NCBI GenBank assembly: GCA_017624855.1
Contig: JAGAMF010000009.1
Coordinates: 62,001-126,000 of the forward strand
Direction of reading: 5' to 3'
Length of the DNA stretch: 64,000 nt
Origin: Lachnospiraceae bacterium
GTDB lineage: Bacteria > Bacillota > Clostridia > Lachnospirales > Lachnospiraceae
In this document: one piece after another, positions 35,554-45,520 of the stretch
Position numbering within the stretch: the stretch's first letter is position 1
Layout of the letters: every line of letters begins with the position of its first letter
Translations under genes and position numbers: made by a program
The notes under the pieces: generated by a model
Seen by the model: the letters and a program-made list of their open reading frames with translations, nothing else
What the model was told of the DNA's origin: nothing
The model's database searches: none

Positions 35554-35577
35554 TAAAAAGTAAATAATAAAAATAAA

Positions 35578-35609
35578 ACTGCGGAGAAAGCTTATCTCCG
35601 CAGTTTTTT
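35578..35609. terminator. Bidirectional terminator
   Basis: ACTGCGGAGA (35578-35587) and TCTCCGCAGT (35595-35604) form a perfect 10-bp stem with T runs on both outward sides. It ends the lipoprotein cluster and the converging ABC exporter operon. Confidence 0.92.
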
Positions 35610-37488
35610 AATCCAATTCTGCAATTTCATTGTATAAATCCGCATATCTGCCGTTCATGGCAAGAAGTTCTTCGTGGGAACCCCGTTCAACAATTCGCCC
35701 CTTTTCCAAAACCATAATTGCATTGGCTTTACGAACCGTAGATAAGCGATGGGCAATGACGAAGGTGGTGCGGCTTTCCATAATGGCATCCATACCTTCT
35801 TCAATGTGCTTTTCAGTTCTGGTATCTACGGAGCTGGTTGCTTCATCCAAAACCAATATAGGCGCTTTGCTTATGGCGGCACGGGCAATATTTAACAACT
35901 GTCGTTGACCTTGTGACAGATTAGCACCGTCACATTCCAAAACCGTGTCATAACCTTGCGGTAAATGCATGATAAAAGAATGGGCAGAAGCAATTTTAGC
36001 GGCCTGAATAACTTCCTCATCTGTGGCATCCAAGCGTCCGTAACGGATGTTTTCTCTTACAGTACCGGTAAAAAGATGAGTGTCCTGCAATACCATGGCA
36101 ATATTTTGACGAAGGAAGGAGCGTTCCAGACGCTCTATGGGAATGTCGTCAATGGTAATCTCGCCGGTCAAATTATCATAAAAGCGCGAGAGCAGATTGG
36201 TAACCGTAGTTTTTCCGGCTCCGGTGGAACCTACAAACGCGATTTTCTGTCCGGGTTTTGCATATAAAGTGATGTCATGTAAAACCGTAACTTCAGGCAC
36301 ATAACCGAAGCTTACATTGTTTAATTTGATATGGCCTGTGATGCGATCCGGATGAACCGTATTGCTGTCCGGCGTTTCCGGTTCTTCATCCAATACTTCA
36401 AAAATACGCTCTGCACCGGCCAATGCCGAAAAAACAGTATTCATCTGCATGGATATTTCATTGATGGGCCTGTTAAAAGACCGGGTATAGTTTAAGGAAA
36501 TCGCCAAACCACCGATATCAAAGCCCTTAAAAATTACCAGTAATCCACCGACACAGGCTGTGATTGCATAGGACACATTACATAACTGGTGTGTAACAGG
36601 TCCCATAATACCGGAAGTAAATTGTGCTTTAATCTGAGCCTCACATAGTTGGTTATTCAAATATTCAAATTCTTCATTGGCAATATCTTCGTGATTGAAT
36701 ACTTTTACAACCTTTTGACCGGATATGGTTTCTTCCGAAAATGCATTCAGCATACCGAGATTACGCTGCTGTAGCGAGTAGGAAGATTGACCGTATTTTA
36801 TAATTAACTTGCTGGCTAAGGTCAGAAGCGGAGTCATAATCAGTGTAATACCGCCAAGAATAGGACTGGTATACATCATTAAAATAATGGTTCCCACAAT
36901 GGTAATGGAACCGGAAATAATCTGAATCAATGTAGTATTCAGCATTTCGCCTATGGCATCCACATCATTGGTAAAGCGGCTCATAATATCCCCGGTAGCG
37001 TGTGTATCAAAATAACGCATGGGTAAAGTTTGCAATTTGGCGTACAAGTCGCTTCTCATATGTTTTAAGGAATTCTGCGAAACCGTCAGCATGATTCTTT
37101 GCTGTGCCCATTGGGAGAAAACGGCTACCGCGTAAATTACTGCCATAATTCCGAGACCTATACCCAGTCCTTCCAGACGTTCCGTCAAATCGGGATTTGC
37201 AGGGTCAAAATAGAGGAATTTATTCATAATAGGTCTTAAAATATAAGAGGCAATTAAGTTTGCTACGGTAAACAGGATTGCGCAAATCAGCGCCAATATA
37301 AAATGTGTACGCTCCGTTGAGAGATATTTTAACAAGCGCTTAATGGTTTTCCACATTTCTTTGGGCTTTCCGGTGGCGCCCATATTTCCTCTTTTACCGG
37401 TGACATTGATTGTGGCGGCAGAAGAGGAACTTTTGCTTTCGGAGGAGCCATATTTGGCTGCAAGACGATTTTGAGTTGTGGTATTCAT
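35608..37488 (-). CDS. ABC exporter, half-transporter with degenerate signature
   Basis: 626 residues: membrane domain (about 60-350, six segments) then an ATPase domain with Walker A 'FVGSTGAGKTTVTNLL', Walker B 'PILVLDEATSSVD' and signature 'LSQGQRQLLN'. The signature has Q for the second G of LSGGQ. Walker B keeps the catalytic Glu. This pairs with the neighbour, as in BmrCD/TM287-288 type heterodimers with one degenerate site. The product is predicted to export drugs or lipids. It starts 3 bases after the neighbour's stop. Confidence 0.93.
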   Translation of the reverse strand: MNTTTQNRLAAKYGSSESKSSSSAATINVTGKRGNMGATGKPKEMWKTIKRLLKYLSTERTHFILALICAILFTVANLIASYILRPIMNKFLYFDPANPDLTERLEGLGIGLGIMAVIYAVAVFSQWAQQRIMLTVSQNSLKHMRSDLYAKLQTLPMRYFDTHATGDIMSRFTNDVDAIGEMLNTTLIQIISGSITIVGTIILMMYTSPILGGITLIMTPLLTLASKLIIKYGQSSYSLQQRNLGMLNAFSEETISGQKVVKVFNHEDIANEEFEYLNNQLCEAQIKAQFTSGIMGPVTHQLCNVSYAITACVGGLLVIFKGFDIGGLAISLNYTRSFNRPINEISMQMNTVFSALAGAERIFEVLDEEPETPDSNTVHPDRITGHIKLNNVSFGYVPEVTVLHDITLYAKPGQKIAFVGSTGAGKTTVTNLLSRFYDNLTGEITIDDIPIERLERSFLRQNIAMVLQDTHLFTGTVRENIRYGRLDATDEEVIQAAKIASAHSFIMHLPQGYDTVLECDGANLSQGQRQLLNIARAAISKAPILVLDEATSSVDTRTEKHIEEGMDAIMESRTTFVIAHRLSTVRKANAIMVLEKGRIVERGSHEELLAMNGRYADLYNEIAELD

Positions 37489-37491
37489 GTC

Positions 37492-39219
37492 TTATTCCTC
37501 CTTGTCTTTCTGTGAATAATAGATTTCCTGATATTCTTCACATGTCTTAATTAATACTTCGTGGGTATCGAATCCTACAAGCTTTCCTTCATCCAAAACC
37601 ATGATTCTGTCAGCATCCATGATAGAGGAAATACGCTGGGCGATAATTAATTTGGTTACGCCGGGAAGTTCTTCACGAAAAGCCTTGCGAATGGAGGCAT
37701 CCGTGGCATTGTCCACGGCGGAAGTGGAGTCATCCAAAATGATAATCCGTGGCTTTTTTAAAAGGGCTCTTGCAATGCATAAGCGCTGTTTCTGACCGCC
37801 GGATAAATTTACACCGCCTTGCCCCAGCTCCGTATCGTATCCTTGGGGGAATCCTGTTACAAAAGAATCAGCCTGAGAAACCTTGGCTGCATGAATAATT
37901 TCTTCGTCTGTGGCATTTTCGTTGCCCCAGCGTAAGTTTTCAGCAATGGTACCGGCAAATAGGGTGTTTTTCTGAAGTACCATGGCGATGCGATCCCTTA
38001 AATTGTTGAAAGAGTAGTCTTTTACATTGCATCCGTCAATGAATATCTCGCCTTCGTCAGCATCATAAAGTCTTGGAATCAGGGAAACGAGAGTGCTTTT
38101 ACCACTGCCGGTAGAGCCAACAATACCGATTAATTCTCCGGCATTAATTTTAAAATGAATATCGGACAGAACATAATCTTTGTTGTTTTTAAAATATTTA
38201 AAAGAAACATTGCGAAATTCTATGCTGCCGTTTTCAATGGTTTTATCCGGATGAGCTGCGAAGGTATCCGTTAACTCCACTACATTGTCAAGAATTTCAG
38301 AAACGCGCTTATCGGAAGCTGCGGCACGGGTTCCCTGTAAGATAATGTTGGCAAGGAAGGTAAGTGCGGTAAGGATTTGGGACAAATAAGTAATAAAAGC
38401 GGTTAATGTTCCAAGTTCCATATCGCCTACCATGATTTGTTGGCCGGAAATCCAAACCACCAACAATGTGGTTATATTAACGGCAAGGGCGGAAACCGGT
38501 TGCATAAGAAGCATAACTTTTAAGGCAGAGGTGCTTTTATCCACCAAATCATCGTTTACTTTTCCGAAGCCTTTGATTTCATATTCTTCACGAACAAAAG
38601 ATTTAATTACTTTTATATTGGTAACGGTTTCTCCCACATCATTGTTTAAAGCATCAATGGCCTGCTGCATTTTGGTATAGCGGGGAGCTGCGGTCTTAAT
38701 AATCAAAGTAATGGATATTGCAAGAATAGGTAAAATAATCAAAATGGTCCAGGTTAAAGACGGATTCAGTGCAAAGGACATAATTACGGCACCGATAAGC
38801 ATAACCGGGCTTCTGAATACACCACGTAAAAGGGTTTGGGCGAAATTCTGAATCTGAGTAACATCGTTTGTAATTCTGGTAATCAGCGAGCCTGTAGTAA
38901 ACTCATCAATATCCGTAAAAGAAAAGGTCTGTATTTTTTGGAAAATATCTTTACGGAGTCCTGCTGCCAAACGGGTAGAACCTCTTACGGAGAAATTGGC
39001 CCCCAGTACACCGGTAACCAGCATGGCAAGAGCAATCAGCGCCATAAAAATACCTTGGCGGATAACCGCATCGGTGTCATGATTCGCTACATGTACATTA
39101 ATTAGTTCGGCGTTTATATAGGGGAGAATGAACTCGCCGCAGGCTTCCAAAACCATAAAAAGCGGGCCTAAAAGAAAGTTGTACCAGTATTTTTTTGCAT
39201 ATTGTATGTATTTTTTCAT
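37492..39219 (-). CDS. ABC exporter, half-transporter with degenerate Walker B
   Basis: 575 residues from the ATG at 39219; an in-frame ATG at 39309 would add 30 residues with no family match and no binding site. Six membrane segments, then Walker A 'IVGSTGSGKSTLVSLI', signature 'LSGGQKQR' (normal) and Walker B 'IIILDDSTSAVD' in which the catalytic Glu is Asp. It is complementary to the next half-transporter, so the dimer has one normal and one degenerate ATP site. It is transcribed first. Confidence 0.93.
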   Translation of the reverse strand: MKKYIQYAKKYWYNFLLGPLFMVLEACGEFILPYINAELINVHVANHDTDAVIRQGIFMALIALAMLVTGVLGANFSVRGSTRLAAGLRKDIFQKIQTFSFTDIDEFTTGSLITRITNDVTQIQNFAQTLLRGVFRSPVMLIGAVIMSFALNPSLTWTILIILPILAISITLIIKTAAPRYTKMQQAIDALNNDVGETVTNIKVIKSFVREEYEIKGFGKVNDDLVDKSTSALKVMLLMQPVSALAVNITTLLVVWISGQQIMVGDMELGTLTAFITYLSQILTALTFLANIILQGTRAAASDKRVSEILDNVVELTDTFAAHPDKTIENGSIEFRNVSFKYFKNNKDYVLSDIHFKINAGELIGIVGSTGSGKSTLVSLIPRLYDADEGEIFIDGCNVKDYSFNNLRDRIAMVLQKNTLFAGTIAENLRWGNENATDEEIIHAAKVSQADSFVTGFPQGYDTELGQGGVNLSGGQKQRLCIARALLKKPRIIILDDSTSAVDNATDASIRKAFREELPGVTKLIIAQRISSIMDADRIMVLDEGKLVGFDTHEVLIKTCEEYQEIYYSQKDKEE

Positions 39220-39469
39220 AAATTTCCTGCCTGTATTTTTATAAAAATGTATCGGTAATATTATTAACCTACAATTTATATCATACCTCTTTAAACTATA
39301 TTTTTTCAAGAAAATATAAAAAGATACAAAGATTTCATTGTTTAAAAATAAAATTTTTATAATAAAAATTAATATTAAGTTAAAAAAACGGCGATATGAT
39401 AGAGAGTGGTTTATAATGTTACGATAAAAGAAAATATTTATGCGTTTGCAGATAAAAGGATAGATTGAT

Positions 39470-40318
39470 ATGAAATTAGGTATGGTTTTGGAAGGCGGCG
39501 GTATGCGCGGTATGTATACTGCGGGAATTCTGGATGTTTTAATGGAAAACGAAATCGTCGTGGATGGAATAGTGGGAGTATCTGCGGGAACTGTCTTCGG
39601 ATGTAATTATAAGTCCAAACAGATTGGCAGAACCATTCGCTATAACAAGAAATATTGTAAAGATCCCCGATACGGCAGTATGAAATCTTTATTAAAGACC
39701 GGTGATATTTTTGATAAGGATTTTTGCTATAATCGTTTGCCGAAGGAACTGGATCCTTTTGATTATAAAACTTTTACAGAGAATCCCATGGAATTCTACG
39801 CAACCTGTACCGATGCCAATACGGGAAAGGCATTTTATAAGCGTTGTTATAACGGAGATGATAAAGAATTGGAATGGTTTCGTGCTTCGGCATCCATGCC
39901 TTTGGTATCCAAGGTAGTGGAGATAGACGGCGGTGCATATTTGGACGGTGGAATTGCAGATTCCATCCCCATTCGTTGGATGCAGGAAAAAGGATTTGAG
40001 AAAAATATTGTAATACTTACCCGCCCGGAAGGATATCGTAAATCAAAGAACAGGCTTTTATGGCTTATGCGCATTGCATTACATAAGTATCCCAACATGA
40101 TAAAAGCCATGAAAAACCGTCATATCAATTACAATGAATCCTTGGACGAAGTGTTCCGCTTGCGAAAAGAAGGTAAGGTGCTTTTGTTCTGTCCGGATGC
40201 CGGTATGGATGTGAGCCGAACGGAAAGTGACCCGGATAAGTTGGAAGAAGCATATCGCATGGGTAAAAAACATGCATTTGCACGATTGGAAGAAATTCGT
40301 GCATTTATGAAATCATAA
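39470..40318 (+). CDS. Patatin-like phospholipase
   Basis: 282 residues. The oxyanion loop 'LEGGGMRGMYTAGIL' near residue 6, the Ser nucleophile in 'GVSAGTVFG' (about 42) and the catalytic Asp in 'YLDGGIADSIP' (about 160) define the Ser-Asp dyad of the patatin family. It probably releases fatty acids from membrane lipids; RssA-like members are common in Clostridia. It is convergent with nothing and has its own AT-rich upstream region. Confidence 0.92.
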   Translation: MKLGMVLEGGGMRGMYTAGILDVLMENEIVVDGIVGVSAGTVFGCNYKSKQIGRTIRYNKKYCKDPRYGSMKSLLKTGDIFDKDFCYNRLPKELDPFDYKTFTENPMEFYATCTDANTGKAFYKRCYNGDDKELEWFRASASMPLVSKVVEIDGGAYLDGGIADSIPIRWMQEKGFEKNIVILTRPEGYRKSKNRLLWLMRIALHKYPNMIKAMKNRHINYNESLDEVFRLRKEGKVLLFCPDAGMDVSRTESDPDKLEEAYRMGKKHAFARLEEIRAFMKS

Positions 40319-40377
40319 TTAAGATTTTTTCGATAAAAAAACATAAAAAACATGTCGTTTTAGAAGATGACAAAGCG

Positions 40378-40411
40378 AAAAAAGAAACTTTCTTGCAGAG
40401 TTTCTTTTTTT
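40378..40411 (+). terminator. Terminator after the patatin gene
   Basis: AAAAAAGAAACT pairs with AGTTTCTTTTTT around a 9-base loop and ends in a T tract. It also shows that the Spo0A-type gene begins its own unit. Confidence 0.85.
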
Positions 40412-40423
40412 ATGTTACCCGTC

Positions 40424-40430
40424 TGTCGAA
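40424..40430 (+). promoter_or_regulatory. Candidate Spo0A binding box (0A box)
   Basis: TGTCGAA, the Spo0A consensus, lies 95 bases before the Spo0A-type gene. It would allow control by Spo0A or by the gene product itself. A 7-base match alone is weak. Confidence 0.35.
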
Positions 40431-40524
40431 TTTCGGAAGTATATGCGGTTGAAATGAGTTGAAAGAAAGGAAGTTTGTCTTATATAATCAGAATCACCCC
40501 GAAAAAAAGCAGATGGAGGAAATC

Positions 40525-41046
40525 ATGGAACAGCTTAATCTAATGACCACACAAGATAATGACAAAATGTTTCAAATGTTGTCGGATTTACTTCACGAAG
40601 AAAAAGAATTTCAGATTATGATTACGGTACCCGGTGGCAAAAAAAGTCAGGCCACGGTAAAAGCGTATCAGGATGTTGTACGGCAGGAAGAAACTCACCA
40701 TGATCTGGAAAAAGACGTGACGGAGATTATACACGAAATCGGAGTGCCTGCTCATATTAAAGGTTATCAGTATTTACGAGAGGCGATTATGTTAGCCGTT
40801 AACGATGCAGAAACGTTAAATTCCATTACGAAGATTCTGTATCCGACCATTGCAAAGAAATTTCAAACAACACCAAGCAGGGTAGAGAGAGCGATTCGTC
40901 ATGCAATTGAGGTGGCATGGAGCAGAGGCAAAATGGAAACCTTGGATGCCATGTTCGGATATACCATTAATACGGGAAAAGGAAAACCGACCAATTCTGA
41001 ATTCATTGCATTGATTGCAGATAAAATACGATTACAATATCGTTAG
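40525..41046 (+). CDS. Spo0A C-terminal domain protein without a receiver domain
   Basis: 173 residues from the ATG at 40525 (GGAGGA 4 bases before). The DNA-binding domain of Spo0A is unmistakable: '[22 protein letters not shown]', '[31 protein letters not shown]' and '[27 protein letters not shown]'. No receiver with phospho-acceptor Asp precedes it; the first 70 residues are short and helical, and a terminator lies just upstream. It may be constitutively competent to bind 0A boxes, or antagonise Spo0A. In-frame ATG 40513 and TTG 40459 are alternatives. Confidence 0.88.
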   Translation: MEQLNLMTTQDNDKMFQMLSDLLHEEKEFQIMITVPGGKKSQATVKAYQDVVRQEETHHDLEKDVTEIIHEIGVPAHIKGYQYLREAIMLAVNDAETLNSITKILYPTIAKKFQTTPSRVERAIRHAIEVAWSRGKMETLDAMFGYTINTGKGKPTNSEFIALIADKIRLQYR

Positions 41047-41064
41047 ATTTTGGGAAAATATGTC

Positions 41065-41093
41065 TTTCATTCGGCAAGAAAATGATGTATAAT
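41065..41093 (+). promoter_or_regulatory. Candidate promoter of glgA
   Basis: TATAAT at 41088-41093 with TTTCAT at 41065-41070, 17 bases apart. The -35 box is weak. Confidence 0.4.
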
Positions 41094-41193
41094 AATAACA
41101 GTTATGTGTGGCGGTTCATTTTATATGAATATGCATGCATTGTATGAAAGGGAATTAAAGGAAACCAAAGGATAATATGCGGAGGACGAAGTG

Positions 41194-42639
41194 ATGAAAA
41201 ACATCTTGTTTGTGGCTTCAGAAGGAGTTCCATTTATTAAAACCGGAGGATTGGCTGATGTAGTAGGCTCTCTTCCCAAATGTGTAGACAAGCGCTATTT
41301 TGATGTGCGTGTCATGATACCCAAGTATACCTGCATTCCTCAGGAACTGAGAGATAAAATGGTGTACAAAACTTCTTTCTATATGGATTTCAACTGGAAA
41401 AGCGAGTATGTAGGTATTTTGGAAGCGGAAGTTGACGGCGTGATTTATTATTTTATCGATAATGAATCCAAGTTTGGCGGTTTCCGTCCGTACAGCAGCA
41501 ATGTATTGGAAGATATTGAGAAGTTTGCATTCTTTTCAAAAGCGGCTTTATCGGCTATGCCTTTGTTAGGGTTCAGACCTGATGTAATTCATTGCCATGA
41601 CTGGCAGACCGGTTTGGTTCCCGTATATTTGAAGGAACGTTTCCAGGGAAATGAATTTTTCCACGGAATTAAGTCTATTATGACAATCCATAACCTGAAA
41701 TTCCAAGGTAAGTGGGATGTTAAGACCATTAAGGATATTACAGGACTTCCTGATTATTTCTTTACACCGGACAAATTGGAAGCATACAAGAATGCCAACC
41801 TTTTAAAAGGTGGTCTTGTATATGCGGATGCAATTACTACGGTAAGTGAAACTTATGCAAAAGAGATTATGACACCTTTCTTCGGAGAGAGTCTTGACGG
41901 TTTGATGCGCGCAAGAGAGCATGATTTACGCGGTATTGTTAACGGAATTGATTATACGGATTATAATCCTGAAAACGATAAATATATCGAAGTAAATTAC
42001 AATGCAAAGAACTTCCGTAAGGAAAAGATTAAGAATAAGAGATTGCTTCAGAAGGAACTTGGTCTGGAAGAAAACGATAAGATTATGATGATTGGTATCG
42101 TTTCCAGATTGACCGATCAGAAGGGCTTTGATTTGATTGCATACATGATGGACCAGTTGTGTCAGGATGCAGTTCAAATTGTGGTTCTCGGTACCGGTGA
42201 AGAGCAGTATGAGAATATGTTCCGTCATTTTGATTGGAAATATAACAACAAGGTTTCTGCAAATATTTATTATTCAGAAGCTATGTCTCATAAAATTTAT
42301 GCGGCTTGTGATGCATTCCTCATGCCTTCGCTCTTTGAACCCTGCGGTTTGAGTCAGTTAATGGCACTCCGTTACGGAACACTTCCCATCGTAAGAGAAA
42401 CCGGTGGTTTGAAGGATACGGTAGAACCTTACAACGAGTACGAAGGTACGGGAACAGGATTTAGTTTTGTTAATTATAATGCGCATGAAATGTTGGATAC
42501 CATTCGTTATGCAGAAAAGATTTACTATGATAAAAAGCGCGAATGGAACAAGATGGTTGACCGTGCTATGGCGGCTGATTTCTCATGGGATGTATCGGCA
42601 GCAAAATATCAGGAAATGTACGATTGGTTAATCGGATAA
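41194..42639 (+). CDS. glgA: Glycogen synthase
   Basis: 481 residues. The GT5 N-terminal motif is 'KTGGLADVVGSLPK' (about 17-30), which binds ADP-glucose. 'ITTVSETYAKEI' and, near residue 377, 'EPCGLSQLMALRYGT' (the E-X7-E site) follow. It elongates alpha-1,4-glucan from ADP-glucose. GTG 41191 and ATG 41194 both occur; GGAGGA lies 7 bases before the ATG. No other glg gene is nearby. Confidence 0.96.
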   Translation: MKNILFVASEGVPFIKTGGLADVVGSLPKCVDKRYFDVRVMIPKYTCIPQELRDKMVYKTSFYMDFNWKSEYVGILEAEVDGVIYYFIDNESKFGGFRPYSSNVLEDIEKFAFFSKAALSAMPLLGFRPDVIHCHDWQTGLVPVYLKERFQGNEFFHGIKSIMTIHNLKFQGKWDVKTIKDITGLPDYFFTPDKLEAYKNANLLKGGLVYADAITTVSETYAKEIMTPFFGESLDGLMRAREHDLRGIVNGIDYTDYNPENDKYIEVNYNAKNFRKEKIKNKRLLQKELGLEENDKIMMIGIVSRLTDQKGFDLIAYMMDQLCQDAVQIVVLGTGEEQYENMFRHFDWKYNNKVSANIYYSEAMSHKIYAACDAFLMPSLFEPCGLSQLMALRYGTLPIVRETGGLKDTVEPYNEYEGTGTGFSFVNYNAHEMLDTIRYAEKIYYDKKREWNKMVDRAMAADFSWDVSAAKYQEMYDWLIG

Positions 42640-42656
42640 TTTTTATAAAAGAATAC

Positions 42657-42685
42657 AAAGCGTTGCCCGGGCGCAACGCTTTTTG
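42657..42685 (+). terminator. Terminator after glgA
   Basis: AAAGCGTTGC (42657-42666) and GCAACGCTTT (42673-42682) form a perfect 10-bp stem around CCGGGC, followed by TT. Confidence 0.9.
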
Positions 42686-42760
42686 TATGTAATGCTTTTG
42701 GGCGTGGAAAACGCTTTCGCATTTTTATAATGTATAAAAGTATTCAGAAAGAGGTAAGGT

Positions 42761-44515
42761 ATGGCTTTTGATGGAATAACAATTGCATGTATGGTACATG
42801 AGCTCACGGAAAAACTGGTGGGTGGCCGTATTACGAAAATTTCACAGCCGGAAAAAGAAGAGGTTCTTTTTACCGTAAAAAGTTTAACCGGACAGCACAG
42901 ACTTTTTATTTCTGCTTCCGCATCCTTGCCTTTGATTTATCTTACTCGGGAAAATAAGCCCGCACCCTTGACGGCACCTAATTTTTGCATGGTTTTGCGT
43001 AAATATTTGCAGGGCGGTCGCGTTGTTGAAGTGTCTCAGCCGGGGCTTGAAAGAGTCATTCAAATCAAAGTGGAACATTTGGATGAAATGGGAGATACCT
43101 GCATCCGTGTGTTGTGTTTTGAGTTGATGGGTAAATACAGTAATTTGATTCTTTGTGATGACAAAAATATTATTTTGGACAGTTTAAAACATGTTTCTGC
43201 GGTCATGAGCTCCGTCAGAGAGGTTTTGCCTCAAAGAGAGTATTTTATACCGGTTACGGTGGAAAAGAAGGATGCGTTAAGTATGGATGAAGCATCTTTT
43301 TATGAAACTGCCAAAGCAAGCCGTGTGGCACCTTATAAAATGCTTTACCAGTCATATACGGGTATTTCGCCGTTTATGGCACAGGAGGTTTGCAACAGCG
43401 CCGGCATCGACGATCGAATTATGTCCGGAGATTTGGATGAGGATGCATTAAAAAGGTTATATCAGGCCTTTGATGGATTGGTGCAAAACATCAAAGCTTG
43501 TGCGTTTAGGCCCTGTATAATATCGGAAAACGGCAAGGTGAAGGAATATGCAGTGACAGATATTTCTTCTTACGGCGATAAGCAGGCGTTTGAAAGTGTA
43601 TCGGAGCTTCTGTATGAATTTTATTCTTCTAAAAACAAAGAGGATGTAATGCGTCAGAAATCCTTGAATTTAAGGAAGACGGTGCAAACTGTTTTGGAGC
43701 GTGATTATAAAAAACTGGACATTCAGAAGAAACAGTTACAGGATGCCGCAGAGCGCGAAAAGTATAAAATATACGGTGAGCTTTTAAATGCATACGGTTA
43801 TCAGTTGCAGGACGGAGAAAAACAGGTAACGGTACTGAATTATTATACCAATGAAGATATTACCATTGCTTTGGATCCGGATTTGAGTATTAAAGAAAAT
43901 GCAATTCGTTTCTTTGATAAGTACGGTAAAATGAAGCGTACGGAAGAAGCATTGGAAATACAGACCAAAGAAAACGAAGCGGAAATTGCTTATTTGGAGT
44001 CGGTGCAGACCTTTTTAAATTTGGCAGCATCCAAAGAGGACTTGATGCAGATTCAGGCCGAATTGTCTGAAAGAGGGTTTATCAAGAAGAGTTTTGATAA
44101 GAAGAACAAGAAGATTGTCAACAAGCCCTTACATTATGTTATGGATGAAGAATACGATATTTATGTAGGAAAAAACAACCTGCAAAATGAAGAAGTTACT
44201 TTTAAAATGGCCAACGGCAACGACTGGTGGTTTCATGCCAAAGGCGTACCGGGGTCTCATGTAATTGTAAAATCCCGCAATGCCAACCCGGCAACGGAGT
44301 GGGATATGCCGGATGAAGTGTTTGAAGCGGCGGCATGTTTGGCGGCATGTTATTCCAAAAACGGAAGCCAGGAAAAGGTGGAAGTAGATTATATCCGTAA
44401 AAAACATGTGAAGCGTCCCGGAGGCGGCGAACCGGGATTTGTGGTATATTATACCAATTATTCTATGATGATTGAGACAAATCTTAAAAGGTTTGCGTTG
44501 ACGATGGCAAATTGA
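42761..44515 (+). CDS. rqcH: RqcH (NFACT family, Rqc2 homologue)
   Basis: 584 residues. The NFACT-N start 'MAFDGITIACMVHELTEKL', a long central coiled coil (about 300-430) and the NFACT-R end 'DWWFHAKGVPGSHVIVKS' match RqcH. In Bacillus it binds stalled 50S-peptidyl-tRNA and adds alanine tails. Some members were called fibronectin-binding proteins. It is transcribed alone. Confidence 0.94.
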   Translation: MAFDGITIACMVHELTEKLVGGRITKISQPEKEEVLFTVKSLTGQHRLFISASASLPLIYLTRENKPAPLTAPNFCMVLRKYLQGGRVVEVSQPGLERVIQIKVEHLDEMGDTCIRVLCFELMGKYSNLILCDDKNIILDSLKHVSAVMSSVREVLPQREYFIPVTVEKKDALSMDEASFYETAKASRVAPYKMLYQSYTGISPFMAQEVCNSAGIDDRIMSGDLDEDALKRLYQAFDGLVQNIKACAFRPCIISENGKVKEYAVTDISSYGDKQAFESVSELLYEFYSSKNKEDVMRQKSLNLRKTVQTVLERDYKKLDIQKKQLQDAAEREKYKIYGELLNAYGYQLQDGEKQVTVLNYYTNEDITIALDPDLSIKENAIRFFDKYGKMKRTEEALEIQTKENEAEIAYLESVQTFLNLAASKEDLMQIQAELSERGFIKKSFDKKNKKIVNKPLHYVMDEEYDIYVGKNNLQNEEVTFKMANGNDWWFHAKGVPGSHVIVKSRNANPATEWDMPDEVFEAAACLAACYSKNGSQEKVEVDYIRKKHVKRPGGGEPGFVVYYTNYSMMIETNLKRFALTMAN

Positions 44516-44630
44516 TGAAGTATAATAAAGAAGAGTATGCCGTGAATTTATGAATGTTTGGCTGTGTGGTCGGGGGATTACACATTTTTCGTATTTTAAG
44601 CAAGGCATATAAGAATGGAGTATGGCTAAG

Positions 44631-45506
44631 ATGGTTAAAAGTATGACCGGGTTCGGCAGATTTGAAACTGCTGACGGTAATCGTAAATGCACGGTAGAGA
44701 TTAAATCCGTGAATCACAGATATCTTGATTTGAACATCAAGATGCCCAAGAAGTTAAATTTTTTTGAAGCGGCAATCCGTAATGTATTAAAAGAATATAT
44801 CCAGCGAGGTAAAGTGGATGTATTCATTACCTATGAAGATTTGACAGAGCAGAATGTCAGCATTAAATACAATAAAGAGCTGGCTGCGGAATATTTAAAA
44901 TATCTTCGTCAGATGTCGGAAGAATTCGGCTTGGACGATGATATCCGTGTATCTACTTTGTCCAGATATCCGGAAGTGTTCTCTATGGAAGATGTGGATG
45001 TGGATGAAGAAGAACTCTGGAATATGCTGGAGAAAACCATCCGTAAAGCTGCGGAAGGTTTTGTGGAGTCCCGTATCAAAGAAGGTGAGAATCTTCGTTC
45101 GGATATGGTTTCCAAGCTGGAAGGCATGTTAAAACTTGTTGATTATATTGCAGAGCGTTCTCCTGCCATCGTACAGGAGTACAAGAAACGCTTAGAAGAG
45201 AAGGTAAAAGAACTTCTTGACAGTAATGTAGACGAAAACCGCATTTTAACCGAAGTTACCATTTTTGCGGACAAGTCCTGCGTAGATGAGGAGTTGGTAC
45301 GTTTGCGCAGTCATATTGAAACCACAAAGGATACTTTGGTTGCAGGCGGAAGTGTGGGTCGTAAGCTTGATTTCATTGCACAGGAGATGAACAGAGAAGC
45401 CAATACTACCTTATCTAAGGCCAATGACTTGGAAATTTCCAATGCTGCAATTGAATTAAAAACCGAAATCGAGAAGATTCGTGAACAGATTCAGAACATT
45501 GAATAA
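44631..45506 (+). CDS. yicC: YicC family endoribonuclease
   Basis: 291 residues from the ATG at 44631; GGAG at 44617-44620 fits it, not the ATG at 44622. The family start 'MVKSMTGFGRFE' and C-terminal 'GRKLDFIAQEMNREANTTLSKA' (DUF1732) are clear. YicC members have endoribonuclease activity. It heads the run with remA-like, gmk and rpoZ, the usual order in Firmicutes. Confidence 0.93.
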   Translation: MVKSMTGFGRFETADGNRKCTVEIKSVNHRYLDLNIKMPKKLNFFEAAIRNVLKEYIQRGKVDVFITYEDLTEQNVSIKYNKELAAEYLKYLRQMSEEFGLDDDIRVSTLSRYPEVFSMEDVDVDEEELWNMLEKTIRKAAEGFVESRIKEGENLRSDMVSKLEGMLKLVDYIAERSPAIVQEYKKRLEEKVKELLDSNVDENRILTEVTIFADKSCVDEELVRLRSHIETTKDTLVAGGSVGRKLDFIAQEMNREANTTLSKANDLEISNAAIELKTEIEKIREQIQNIE

Positions 45507-45520
45507 TAAGGTGATTAACA

